This document shows, piece by piece, positions 1-7,549 of a DNA stretch of 64,000 nucleotides. The stretch is from Sandaracinaceae bacterium (GTDB lineage: Bacteria; Myxococcota_A; Polyangia; Polyangiales; Houyiibacteriaceae): contig JACKEJ010000016.1 in the NCBI GenBank assembly GCA_020633055.1, positions 62,001-126,000 on the forward strand. The letters run 5' to 3'. Below the pieces are notes generated by a model that did no database searches, had not been told where the DNA came from, and worked only from the letters and a program-made list of their open reading frames with translations. Both the position numbers and the translations under genes were made by a program. Each line of letters begins with the position of its first letter. Within the stretch, counting starts at the first letter, position 1.

Positions 1-1
1 C

Positions 2-1624
2 AAGGCCGTGGGCATGGAGCTGTGCCCCGCGCTCGGCATCGCCATCCCGGTGGGCAAGGACAGCATGTCCATGCGCACCACGTGGCAAGACGGCGACGAG
101 GCCAAGAGCGTCACCGCGCCCCTCTCGCTGATCGTCACGGCGTTCGCGCCCGTGTTCGACGCGCGCAAGGCGCTCACACCCCAGCTGCGCCGCGACCGCG
201 GCGACACCGTGCTGGTGCTGATCGACCTCGGCATGGAGCAGAACCGGCTGGGCGCGACGGCGCTCGCGCAGGTGTACGAGCAGCTCGGAGACGAGCCGGC
301 CGACCTGGACGACCCGGAGCTGCTGATCGGCTTCTTCGACGCGATCCAGCGGCTGAACCGCGAGCGCCGCGTGTTGGCCTACCACGACCGCGCCGACGGT
401 GGCCTCTTCGCCACGCTGGCCGAGATGGCGTTCGCGGGCGGCTGCGGGCTCGACATCCGGCTGGACGGGCTCGGCGGCGAGGCCATCCCGATCCTCTTCA
501 ACGAGGAGCTGGGCGCGGTCATCCAGGTGCGCAGCGACGACCTCGAGGAGGTCCTGCTCACCTTCGCGTCTCACGGCCTGAACGGCTGCGCCCACGCCAT
601 CGGCAAGCTGCGCGACGACGACCAGCTGCACTTCCGCCTGAACGGCAAGACGGTGCTCGACGAGTCGCGCGTGTTCCTGCGCGACATCTGGAGCGACACC
701 ACACACCGCATGCAGGCGCTGCGCGACAACCCGGACTGCGCCGACGAGGAGCAGGAGGCGCGCACGGACCCGACCGACCCGGGCATGACGGTCAGCGTGC
801 CGTTCGCGCCCGGCGAAGACGTCGCGGCCCCGTTCATCAACACCGGCGTACGCCCCCCCATGGCCATCCTGCGCGAGCAGGGCGTCAACGGGCAGGTCGA
901 GATGGCCGCGGCCTTCCACCGCGCAGGCTTCGAGTGCGTGGACGTGCACATGAGCGACCTGCTCTCGGGCGAGGTCTCACTCTCGCGCTTCCGTGGGCTC
1001 GCGGCCTGCGGCGGGTTCAGCTACGGCGACGTGCTGGGGGCCGGCGAGGGCTGGGCCAAGAGCATCCTCTACAACAGCCGCGTGCGCGACGAGTTCGAGG
1101 CGTTCTTCCAGCGCCGCGACACCTTCGCGCTGGGCGTGTGCAACGGCTGCCAGATGATGGCCACGCTGCGCGAGATCGTGCCCGGCGCCGACCTCTGGCC
1201 GCGCTTCGTCCAGAACCGCTCGCAGCGCTTCGAGGCGCGCCTGAGCCTGGTGGAGATCCGCCGCTCGCCGAGCCTCTTCTTCGAGGGCATGGAGGGCGCC
1301 CGTCTCCCGGTCGCCGTGGCTCACGGTGAGGGCCGCGCCGAGCTCGAGGGGCACGATCACCAGCTGCGCCTGGAAGACGAGGCGCTGATCGCCATGCGCT
1401 TCGTGGACAACCGCGGCAACGTCGCCCACACGTACCCCGCGAACCCGAACGGCTCGCCCGGGGGCATCGCCAGCGTGACCACGCCCGACGGGCGCGTGAC
1501 CATCATGATGCCGCACCCCGAGCGCGTGTTCCGCAGCGTCCAGCACAGCTGGCGCCCAGACGGCTGGGGCGAGGCCGCGCCGTTCCTGCGCATGTTCCGC
1601 AACGCGCGCGTCTGGGTGGGCTGA
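2..1624 (+). CDS. purL: Phosphoribosylformylglycinamidine synthase, C-terminal part (cut by window edge)
   Basis: Large-type FGAM synthase, fourth step of purine synthesis, converting FGAR, glutamine and ATP to FGAM in the cytosol. The frame is already open at base 2 and begins inside the synthetase domain (MELCPALGIAIPVGKDSMSM is typical of the long PurL). The last third is a class I glutamine amidotransferase domain: ACGGFSYGDVLGAGEGWAKS, then the nucleophile-elbow GVCNGCQ near 1135-1150, and the terminal histidine/glutamate segment MMPHPERVFR near 1507-1536. The one-chain layout is the proteobacterial type, not the split PurLQS type. The stop at 1622-1624 is followed by a GC hairpin. The N-terminal part lies outside the window. 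Confidence 0.97.
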   Translation, partial: KAVGMELCPALGIAIPVGKDSMSMRTTWQDGDEAKSVTAPLSLIVTAFAPVFDARKALTPQLRRDRGDTVLVLIDLGMEQNRLGATALAQVYEQLGDEPADLDDPELLIGFFDAIQRLNRERRVLAYHDRADGGLFATLAEMAFAGGCGLDIRLDGLGGEAIPILFNEELGAVIQVRSDDLEEVLLTFASHGLNGCAHAIGKLRDDDQLHFRLNGKTVLDESRVFLRDIWSDTTHRMQALRDNPDCADEEQEARTDPTDPGMTVSVPFAPGEDVAAPFINTGVRPPMAILREQGVNGQVEMAAAFHRAGFECVDVHMSDLLSGEVSLSRFRGLAACGGFSYGDVLGAGEGWAKSILYNSRVRDEFEAFFQRRDTFALGVCNGCQMMATLREIVPGADLWPRFVQNRSQRFEARLSLVEIRRSPSLFFEGMEGARLPVAVAHGEGRAELEGHDHQLRLEDEALIAMRFVDNRGNVAHTYPANPNGSPGGIASVTTPDGRVTIMMPHPERVFRSVQHSWRPDGWGEAAPFLRMFRNARVWVG

Positions 1625-1642
1625 GCGGGCCACTGCCCAGCC

Positions 1643-1666
1643 GGCCCGGCCAGCCGCCGCCGGGCC
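1643..1666 (+). terminator. GC hairpin after purL
   Basis: Perfect 8-bp inverted repeat GGCCCGGC / GCCGGGCC with an 8-base loop, starting 19 bases after the purL stop. There is no T run after it, so it is terminator-like rather than a classic intrinsic terminator. Confidence 0.45.
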
Positions 1667-1746
1667 TGCAGCGAGGGAGCGCCGTGGGTCGCCGCGTCAC
1701 GCGAGGCCACCGCGAAGCGCGGGAGCCGAGCTGCGGTCGATGGTGG

Positions 1747-1752
1747 TATGGT
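1747..1752 (+). promoter_or_regulatory. -10 element TATGGT, predicted leaderless start
   Basis: TATGGT ends 6 bases before the ATG at 1759, where transcription should begin at or next to the start codon. No Shine-Dalgarno sequence is present. The same arrangement recurs at many gene starts in this window. Confidence 0.4.
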
Positions 1753-1758
1753 CTCCGC

Positions 1759-2205
1759 ATGGAGATCGACAAGAGCCAAGCCGTCGCCATCGCCGCCTTC
1801 AACCGCTTCGACGAGGACGTGAGCGACCCCGTCCTGCGCGCCGTCAGCGCCGCCTACTGCCTGATCGCCTGCGCCGACGGGCAGCTCGAGGACAGCGAGC
1901 TAGCCGAGTACGTGCGCGTGGCGCAGGGCGACGCCCGCTTCGAGCGCCTGGACAAGAGCAAGCTCGAGCACGCGCTGCGCTCGTTCGGAGAGGCGCTCCA
2001 GACGGACGTGGCCGCGGGTCGCGCGCGCGCGCTCGCGATGGCGGCCGAGGCCGCCTCCGACGAGGCCACCTGCGACCTGGTGCTGCAAGCCGCCAAGCTG
2101 GCCATGCAGGCCAACGACAAGGTCTCGAAGAGCGAGGTCGACGCGCTCCGCAGCCTGTGCACCGCGCTGGGGGTCAACCCGCGCCAGCACGTCCCCGAGG
2201 ATTGA
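1759..2205 (+). CDS. TerB-like (tellurite resistance TerB fold) protein
   Basis: A 148-residue cytosolic all-helical protein. The segment AYCLIACADGQLEDSELAEY (residues about 31-50) matches the TerB-fold signature of a helix followed by an acidic DGxLxxxE loop, and a second, weaker copy (LAMQANDKVSKSEVDALRSL) lies near the C-terminus. TerB-fold proteins are usually linked to membrane or metal stress, but the exact role is unknown, and isolated copies such as this one cannot be assigned to tellurite resistance. I chose the ATG at 1759 because residues upstream of it are arginine-rich and unlike protein, and a -10 element sits directly before it. A different helical stress protein is possible. 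Confidence 0.75.
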   Translation: MEIDKSQAVAIAAFNRFDEDVSDPVLRAVSAAYCLIACADGQLEDSELAEYVRVAQGDARFERLDKSKLEHALRSFGEALQTDVAAGRARALAMAAEAASDEATCDLVLQAAKLAMQANDKVSKSEVDALRSLCTALGVNPRQHVPED

Positions 2206-2248
2206 GCGGAGCCGTCTTGGGCGTCGGCGGGCGCCACAGACTCGAGGG

Positions 2249-2887
2249 TCAGTGCTCGTCAGCGCGTCCACGTGCGCTGGGCGGCGCGCCTCCGAGCTCA
2301 CGTGGCACCGCGTAGCCCTGCACCTCGGCCAGCCCGAACTCGCCGCGGCTGAGCGCCTCGTAGTGGTGGCCCACGTCGATCTGCGCGCCCGACACGACGC
2401 GCGTTCCGTCGGCCTCGAGGCGCGCGTTGAAGGTGGCCTTGCGCCCCGAGCGACAGATGGTCTTGATCTCCTCGAGACGGTCGGCCCACGCCAGCAGGTA
2501 CTGGCTGCCCTCGAAGGGCTCGCCGCGGAAGTCGGTGCGGAGCCCGTAACACAGCACGGGGATGTCCAGCTCGTCCGCGACGACGCACAGCTGGAGCACC
2601 TGTGCCTTGGTGAGGAACTGGGCCTCGTCCACGAGGACGCAGTGCAACGGCCCACGCGCCGCGTCGTCACGCACGGCCACGAAGAGGTCTTCGTCGTGCT
2701 CGAAGATGCGCGCGTCCGCCTGCAGCCCGATGCGCGACGTGATCTTGCCCTCGCCGTAGCGCCCGTCGATGCGAGGGGCGAACAGCAGGCAGCGCATGCC
2801 CCGCTCCTGGTAGTTGTAGGCAGACTGCAAGAGTGTGGTGCTCTTCCCGGCATTCATCGCCGAGTAGTAGAAGTAGAGGCTGGCCAT
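2249..2887 (-). CDS. tdk: Thymidine kinase (type II)
   Basis: Phosphorylates thymidine to dTMP with ATP in the salvage pathway. The protein (212 residues from the ATG at 2887) follows the E. coli enzyme closely: P-loop SAMNAGKST, then AYNYQERGMR, the Walker-B-like VLVDEAQFL, and PVLCYGLRTDFRGEPFEGSQYLLAWAD. The lasso zinc site is eroded. E. coli has two cysteines in ICxCGRKA and a later CRKH, whereas here the first region reads ICRSGRKA and the second has become VGHHYEAL, so most zinc ligands are gone. The start MASLYFYYSAMNAGKS was preferred over an upstream methionine because it fits the family N-terminus and leaves a -10 element 9 bases upstream. It diverges from the CAP lipoprotein gene across only 26 bases. 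Confidence 0.95.
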   Translation of the reverse strand: MASLYFYYSAMNAGKSTTLLQSAYNYQERGMRCLLFAPRIDGRYGEGKITSRIGLQADARIFEHDEDLFVAVRDDAARGPLHCVLVDEAQFLTKAQVLQLCVVADELDIPVLCYGLRTDFRGEPFEGSQYLLAWADRLEEIKTICRSGRKATFNARLEADGTRVVSGAQIDVGHHYEALSRGEFGLAEVQGYAVPRELGGAPPSARGRADEH

Positions 2888-2896
2888 GGAGGCGAG

Positions 2897-2906
2897 AGGG
2901 TACACT
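2897..2906. promoter_or_regulatory. Overlapping divergent -10 elements between tdk and the CAP lipoprotein
   Basis: AGGGTACACT contains TACACT on the + strand (2901-2906, 7 bases before the ATG at 2914) and TACCCT on the - strand (2902-2897, 9 bases before the tdk ATG at 2887). The two hexamers share the TA step at 2901-2902, so one short, nearly symmetrical site can serve two leaderless divergent genes. Confidence 0.45.
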
Positions 2907-2913
2907 CAGAGCC

Positions 2914-3642
2914 ATGCGCTGCCGAACCGCCCCCACCTCGTTCGTGTCTCGTCCTGTGCTGGCCGTGTGGCTCAGCGTCGCTGCCGCCCTCGGGAGCGGG
3001 TGCGGCGGCGGAGGCAGCGGAGGGAGTGGAAACGCCGACCAGGGTCCACGCCCGGACACGGGGTTGCCAGCCGAGTGTGAGTACGTGCACATGGCGTCGC
3101 TCTCCGCGGACGAGCCCAGCGACTTCGCCGGCACCACCGAGGCCCACAACGTGTGGCGCCACCGCGTGGGCATCGACCCGCTGCGCTGGGACGAGGACAT
3201 CGCGGACCACGCGCAGGAGTGGGCCGACCACCTGGCCAGCACCAACAACTGCGGCCTGCAGCACAGCAGCAACGAGGACCGCCGCGATGTGGCCGGCTTC
3301 AGCTCGTTGGGCCAGAACCTGGCGGGCGGGGGCGGCGGGTTGAACGGCGTGAGCTCGACGAACCTGTGGGCCAGCGAGCGCAGCGACTACGACTTTGGCA
3401 CCGCCATCTCCGGCTCGAACTTCCAGGCCTTCGGGCACTACACGCAGATCGTGTGGGAGAACACGACGGCGCTGGGCTGCGGCATGGCCACATGCGGAGG
3501 GTCGACCGTCGTCGTGTGCGAGTACGGTACCGCTGGGAACTTCCTCGGCCAGACCCCCTACGGCGAATCCACGGGCGACTGCCTGGACCTCGACAACGAC
3601 GACATCCTGCAGCGCGACGACCCGGACGACACCGAACGCTGA
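2914..3642 (+). CDS. CAP/SCP-domain (PR-1-like) lipoprotein
   Basis: A 242-residue predicted lipoprotein: hydrophobic signal then lipobox LGSGC (Cys30) and a Gly/Ser linker. The CAP domain runs from about residue 60 to the C-terminus, with AHNVWR, PLRWDEDIADHAQEWADHL, GQNLA, the GHYTQIVW box, GCG and VVVCEYG motifs, all hallmarks of the CAP superfamily. The HYTQIVW histidine and the AHN histidine are the usual cavity residues. Four or more cysteines after the lipobox suggest disulphides. CAP proteins bind lipids, sterols or ions or act as proteases; the ligand here is unknown. The ATG at 2914 gives a complete signal peptide and is preceded by a -10 element. Confidence 0.88.
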   Translation: MRCRTAPTSFVSRPVLAVWLSVAAALGSGCGGGGSGGSGNADQGPRPDTGLPAECEYVHMASLSADEPSDFAGTTEAHNVWRHRVGIDPLRWDEDIADHAQEWADHLASTNNCGLQHSSNEDRRDVAGFSSLGQNLAGGGGGLNGVSSTNLWASERSDYDFGTAISGSNFQAFGHYTQIVWENTTALGCGMATCGGSTVVVCEYGTAGNFLGQTPYGESTGDCLDLDNDDILQRDDPDDTER

Positions 3643-3698
3643 CGATTGCTCGTAGACGTGTCCGCTGCTACCGTCGCCCCCGAGCAAGGAGTGCGGCG

Positions 3699-5702
3699 AT
3701 GAGCAGGAACGTGTGGTGGGTTGTGTGCGGGGTGCTGTTGGGAGTTACGGGCTGCGGTGACGAGCCAACCACGCCCTTCGTCGACAGTGGCATGACAGGC
3801 GGTGGCCGAGACCAGGGGCACATGGACGCGGGGCACGCCGACTTGGGGTCGACCGATGCCGACGTCGACCAGGGTCAGTCCGGGCCGTGTTCCTCGGCGG
3901 GACGCCCGATGCCAGCCTTCATCAACACGCTCGGGGGGAGTGGCCCGTTCATCTTCGCAGAGAACTTCCTGGCCGAGTGTCAGCTCACCCCGGGTACTGC
4001 GGCCATCAGCGTCGGCACCCTGGCGATGGTCATCACGAACGAAGCTGGTGTGCGGGTCCAGGACATCTCGCCCGTGTCGAGTCCGTCGCTCCCGAGCACC
4101 TTCGAGGGGATGGTCGGTGCTGGGGGGTTCCCGGCCGGCATGTATTCCATTCGCTGCTACGTCGAGGACGCTGACGGTGAGTGCGGCCGAAGCGACGTGA
4201 CATTCCACGTCGACGGGGGCCCCGAGGTCTCCATCCAGACCCCGGAGCGCGACCAAGCGTTCTCGGGCGGCATGACAGCACGCTTCCGGGTGTTGCCAGA
4301 CGAGATCTTCGCAGGGGACAGCGGCGCAACCATCGCTTCCCTGACCCTGACCGTCGCCGGAGCAGAGATACCCTCGAGTGCGATCAGTGACCTGGGCGAC
4401 GGCTCCTACCTGGCCAACATCGACTTCGCTGACACCTCGCTCTACCCCATCGCGCTGAGCGGCAGCTACCTCATGGAGGTCGAAGCGACGAACGAGCGAG
4501 GTGCTACGGCGCGCCAGGTGGTCTCGTTCGTCGTTGATGCCACGGGTCCGACCATCACGTTCCTCGCTCCGGGCGATGGCCAGCTGGTAGGCGGAACGTT
4601 CACGGTGCGTGTACGCATCGTGGACCCTCTCGGCGTGGTACCGGGCTCGACCGTGACGGTCGGTACCGACATGTACACGCTCATCCCCATCCCGGGTGCG
4701 GCCAACGAATACTTGCAGACCATCGACGCCAACGGCTTCGGCATCACGGTCCGTGAGCTCACCATCAACGTCGTGGCGCAGGACCTTGCCCTCAATGGGC
4801 GCGTGGCGTCGCGCACCGTCAAGCTCGACAGTCAGCCACCGATCGCGTCCCTCGACCCGGGCCCCGTGCGCTATCGACGCGGAAACCCACCCACGCAGTG
4901 CAGCTATCCGCTCGACCCGGTGGGGGACGACGCGGCGAACGATCTCCAAGTCCTCGGCACAGCGGCGGAATTCCGCGCCCGCGTCGAGGACCGCGCCAAC
5001 GTCGCATTCGGAAGCTCGCCAACCGCGTCGTTCCTCGCCGGCATCTCCAACACCGCGGGCGTCTCCGTCTACGTGCTGGACGACTCGTCGCAGGCGCTGC
5101 TGGTCGACTCGGACGGCGATGGCTACTGCGACCGCATCAACCCGCTGGTCGACCCGGAGGAGGGTGTCACCAGTGGAGCGGCCGTCGTCATCGACCTCAA
5201 CGCGATCACCCCGGCGCGGTACCCGACCAGCGGCCAGAACAACGGGACGTACTGGCCGGCCAATCCTGAACCCACACTCGACCCACCCGACCCCATGTGT
5301 GTCCAAGGCGGAGGATCCGCCAGCCTGGCTCCGCAGGTGTGCGAGTCGAGCGACCTCACGTGGGTGATGCGCGTTGGTACGACGGGCAACACGCCCGCCA
5401 TCTTCGGCAAACCCCCCATCGGCACGCTCACCTGCCACGGTGACGCCTGGGATTTCCAGTCCAGCATCCAAGAGGGTTGGGCCTGCGTCGCGCTTCGCGC
5501 TCGCGATCAGGTGGGCAACGTCGGTGTCTCACCCGTATTGCGCAACTGCTTCGTGTCCTCCGCCATGTCAGTCGCCTGCGACGGAGTGCCGGTTGGAACC
5601 TACATGCCCGACGACGAGAACGTGCCGTCGTGCACGGACGGCTGCATGCCCCCCCCGGACTTCGATACTGCCTCTGGGGCCAACCTCATCCTCGCTTTGT
5701 AG
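3699..5702 (+). CDS. Large lipoprotein with Ig-like repeats
   Basis: A 667-residue surface lipoprotein of unknown function. The signal MSRNVWWVVCGVLLGVTGC gives a lipobox at Cys19, followed by an Asp/Gly/His-rich linker. Beyond that, repeated beta-sandwich-like segments are visible (GPEVSIQTPERDQAFSGG, ATGPTITFLAPGDGQLVGG, TVKLDSQPPIASLDPG), the spacing and wording of bacterial Ig-like domains. The C-terminal third has a stretch (LLVDSDGDGYCDRINPL) resembling a thrombospondin type-3 calcium-binding repeat. A good Shine-Dalgarno (AAGGA) lies 8 bases before the ATG at 3699, unlike many neighbours. It is probably an exported cell-surface protein; no enzyme domain is recognised. Confidence 0.8.
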   Translation: MSRNVWWVVCGVLLGVTGCGDEPTTPFVDSGMTGGGRDQGHMDAGHADLGSTDADVDQGQSGPCSSAGRPMPAFINTLGGSGPFIFAENFLAECQLTPGTAAISVGTLAMVITNEAGVRVQDISPVSSPSLPSTFEGMVGAGGFPAGMYSIRCYVEDADGECGRSDVTFHVDGGPEVSIQTPERDQAFSGGMTARFRVLPDEIFAGDSGATIASLTLTVAGAEIPSSAISDLGDGSYLANIDFADTSLYPIALSGSYLMEVEATNERGATARQVVSFVVDATGPTITFLAPGDGQLVGGTFTVRVRIVDPLGVVPGSTVTVGTDMYTLIPIPGAANEYLQTIDANGFGITVRELTINVVAQDLALNGRVASRTVKLDSQPPIASLDPGPVRYRRGNPPTQCSYPLDPVGDDAANDLQVLGTAAEFRARVEDRANVAFGSSPTASFLAGISNTAGVSVYVLDDSSQALLVDSDGDGYCDRINPLVDPEEGVTSGAAVVIDLNAITPARYPTSGQNNGTYWPANPEPTLDPPDPMCVQGGGSASLAPQVCESSDLTWVMRVGTTGNTPAIFGKPPIGTLTCHGDAWDFQSSIQEGWACVALRARDQVGNVGVSPVLRNCFVSSAMSVACDGVPVGTYMPDDENVPSCTDGCMPPPDFDTASGANLILAL

Positions 5703-5790
5703 TGACGTCCAGGGACACGCCGTCCGGCGGGGCCGCCACGCCCGCTCGGTCGCTTGTCTGACGACCATCGTCCCCTTGGCGAACGGGAGC

Positions 5791-5809
5791 TATTGACCTA
5801 CAGTCAATA
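5791..5809. promoter_or_regulatory. Palindromic operator candidate upstream of the GMC oxidoreductase
   Basis: Perfect 7-bp arms TATTGAC / GTCAATA separated by CTACA, ending 8 bases before the ATG at 5818 and overlapping the likely -10 region. Size and symmetry fit a TetR-family operator (known for such regulators; the regulator itself is not in this window). Confidence 0.5.
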
Positions 5810-5817
5810 AGCTCTCC

Positions 5818-7413
5818 ATGACCTACGACTACATCATCATCGGCTCAGGCTTCGGCGGCAGCGTCTCGGCGCATCGGCTCACGCAGAAGGGCTATCGCGT
5901 GCTCGTCCTCGAGAAGGGCAAGCGCTTCACCAAGGCGGACTTCCCCAAGGACAACCGCGACCTCAAGCGCTGGATGTGGAAGCCCTCACTGGGGTTGCAC
6001 GGCATCTTCCAGATGTCGTTCTTCGACCACGTGACCGTCATGCACGGCGTGGGCGTGGGCGGCGGGTCCTTGACCTACGCCAACACGCTGCCGACACCGC
6101 AGGACGCGTTCTTCACGTCGTCCTCGTGGTCGCACCTGGCCGACTGGAAGGCGGAGCTGACGCCCCACTACGCGACGGCCAAGCGCATGCTGGGGGCGAC
6201 GCCCTACCCCGGCGTGACCCACCCCGACAAGGTCATGCTGGAGATCGCGCAGGACCTCGGCCGCGAGGCGCACTACGGCCCTACCGAGGTGGCGGTGTTC
6301 TTCGGGGAGCCCGGCAAGAAGGTGCCGGACCCGTTCTTCGACGGCGACGGGCCCGAGCGCGTGGGCTGCACGGAGTGCGGCGCCTGCATGACGGGCTGCC
6401 GCGTGGGGGCGAAGAACACCCTGGACCAGAACTACCTGTACCTGGCAGAGAAGCACGGCGCGGTGGTGCGCCCGGAGCGCGAAGTGCTGGCCGTGCGCCC
6501 CAAGGCGGGCGGTGGCTACCGGGTCGAGACCATCCCCTCGATCGAGAAGGGCCCGGCCGAGGTGTTCGAAGCGCCGAACGTCATCTTCTCGGGCGGCGTG
6601 ATGGGCACCATCCCGCTCCTGCTGGCCATGCAGGAGGACCCGAAGGGCCTCCCCAAGCTCTCCAAGCGCCTGGGGTCCGCCGTGCGCACCAACAGCGAGG
6701 CGCTGTTCGGGGTGGTCGCCCCAGACCTGGACGAGAACCTGGCGGCGGGTGTCGCTATCACGTCCATCCTGCACACCGACGACCACAGCCACATCGAGCC
6801 GGTGCGCTATGGCCACGGCAGCGACTTCTTCCGCTGGATGGTGCTGCCGCACGCGCCGGGCAAGAACTTCGTCACGCGGCTGGCCGGCGCGCTCAAGCAG
6901 TTCGCCGAGCGTCCCGGCTTCGCCCGCCGCGCCTACACGCTGCCGCGCGAGGAGTTCGCCGAGAAGACCGCCACGCTGCTGTTCATGCGCACCCTCGACG
7001 GAACACTCTCGCTCAAGTTCGGGCGCAGCATGATCAACGGCTTCCAGCGCGCGCTGGTGAGCGTGCTGGACGACCCGGCCGACGCTCCGCAGGCGTTCAT
7101 GGACGACGCGACCGACCTGGCGCGGCGCTTCGCGGAGAAGGTGCAGGGCATCGCCGTCAGCATGTTCAGCGAGACCGTGCTGGGCTCGCCCTCCACGGCG
7201 CACATCCTCGGGGGCGCGTGCATGGGGCGCGACGCCAGCGAGGGGGTCATCGACGCGCAGCACCGCGTGTTCGGCTACGAGGGGCTGTACGTCATCGATG
7301 GGTCCGCCGTGTCGGCCAATCCCGGCGTGAACCCGTCGCTGACCATCACGGCGCTGGCCGAGCGGGCGATGAGCTTCATCCCAGCTCGCGCGGAGGTGGC
7401 GGCCGCCGAGTGA
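5818..7413 (+). CDS. GMC-family FAD oxidoreductase (cholesterol-oxidase-like, ChoD type)
   Basis: A 531-residue flavoenzyme. The N-terminus MTYDYIIIGSGFGGS is a Rossmann GxGxxG FAD site followed by LEKGKR, and the C-terminal FAD/active-site block reads HILGGACMG ... VIDGSAVSANPGVNPSLTITALAERA, the GMC signature. A cysteine cluster C184-x2-C187-x2-C190-x3-C194 (GCTECGACMTGCRVGAKN) is the same ferredoxin-like insert seen in mycobacterial ChoD-type proteins and could hold an iron-sulphur cluster. Sterol or other lipid alcohols are the likely substrates, but specificity cannot be read from the sequence. No Tat or Sec signal is present, so it should be cytosolic. A palindrome directly before the gene suggests repression by a TetR-like factor. 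Confidence 0.88.
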   Translation: MTYDYIIIGSGFGGSVSAHRLTQKGYRVLVLEKGKRFTKADFPKDNRDLKRWMWKPSLGLHGIFQMSFFDHVTVMHGVGVGGGSLTYANTLPTPQDAFFTSSSWSHLADWKAELTPHYATAKRMLGATPYPGVTHPDKVMLEIAQDLGREAHYGPTEVAVFFGEPGKKVPDPFFDGDGPERVGCTECGACMTGCRVGAKNTLDQNYLYLAEKHGAVVRPEREVLAVRPKAGGGYRVETIPSIEKGPAEVFEAPNVIFSGGVMGTIPLLLAMQEDPKGLPKLSKRLGSAVRTNSEALFGVVAPDLDENLAAGVAITSILHTDDHSHIEPVRYGHGSDFFRWMVLPHAPGKNFVTRLAGALKQFAERPGFARRAYTLPREEFAEKTATLLFMRTLDGTLSLKFGRSMINGFQRALVSVLDDPADAPQAFMDDATDLARRFAEKVQGIAVSMFSETVLGSPSTAHILGGACMGRDASEGVIDAQHRVFGYEGLYVIDGSAVSANPGVNPSLTITALAERAMSFIPARAEVAAAE

Positions 7414-7429
7414 TCGCCTCGCGCAGCGC

Positions 7430-7474
7430 GAGACCCTGCTGGCGCCCTGCGTGAGACGCTGCTGGCGCGCTGCG
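7430..7474 (+). repeat. 22-bp imperfect tandem repeat
   Basis: GAGACCCTGCTGGCGCCCTG and its copy GAGACGCTGCTGGCGCGCTG lie one base apart in the convergent gap between the GMC gene and glnS. Two substitutions separate the 22-bp units (7430-7451 and 7453-7474). No function is evident. Confidence 0.6.
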
Positions 7475-7509
7475 CGCGGACGTTCGCCTCGGCGCCCGTT
7501 GGATGAGCA

Positions 7510-7536
7510 CACGGGCGGGCCCCGAGCCCGCCCGTG
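7510..7536. terminator. Bidirectional GC hairpin between convergent genes
   Basis: Perfect 11-bp stem CACGGGCGGGC / GCCCGCCCGTG with loop CCCGA, between the end of the GMC oxidoreductase gene (+) and the end of glnS (-). It is placed to stop transcription from both sides. Neither flank has a T tract. Confidence 0.6.
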
Positions 7537-7549
7537 CCAAGGCGAGAGG

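Noticed and set aside
1759..2205. Tellurite resistance determinant
   Set aside because: TerB-fold alone is not enough; no terC, terD, terE or terZ gene is near.
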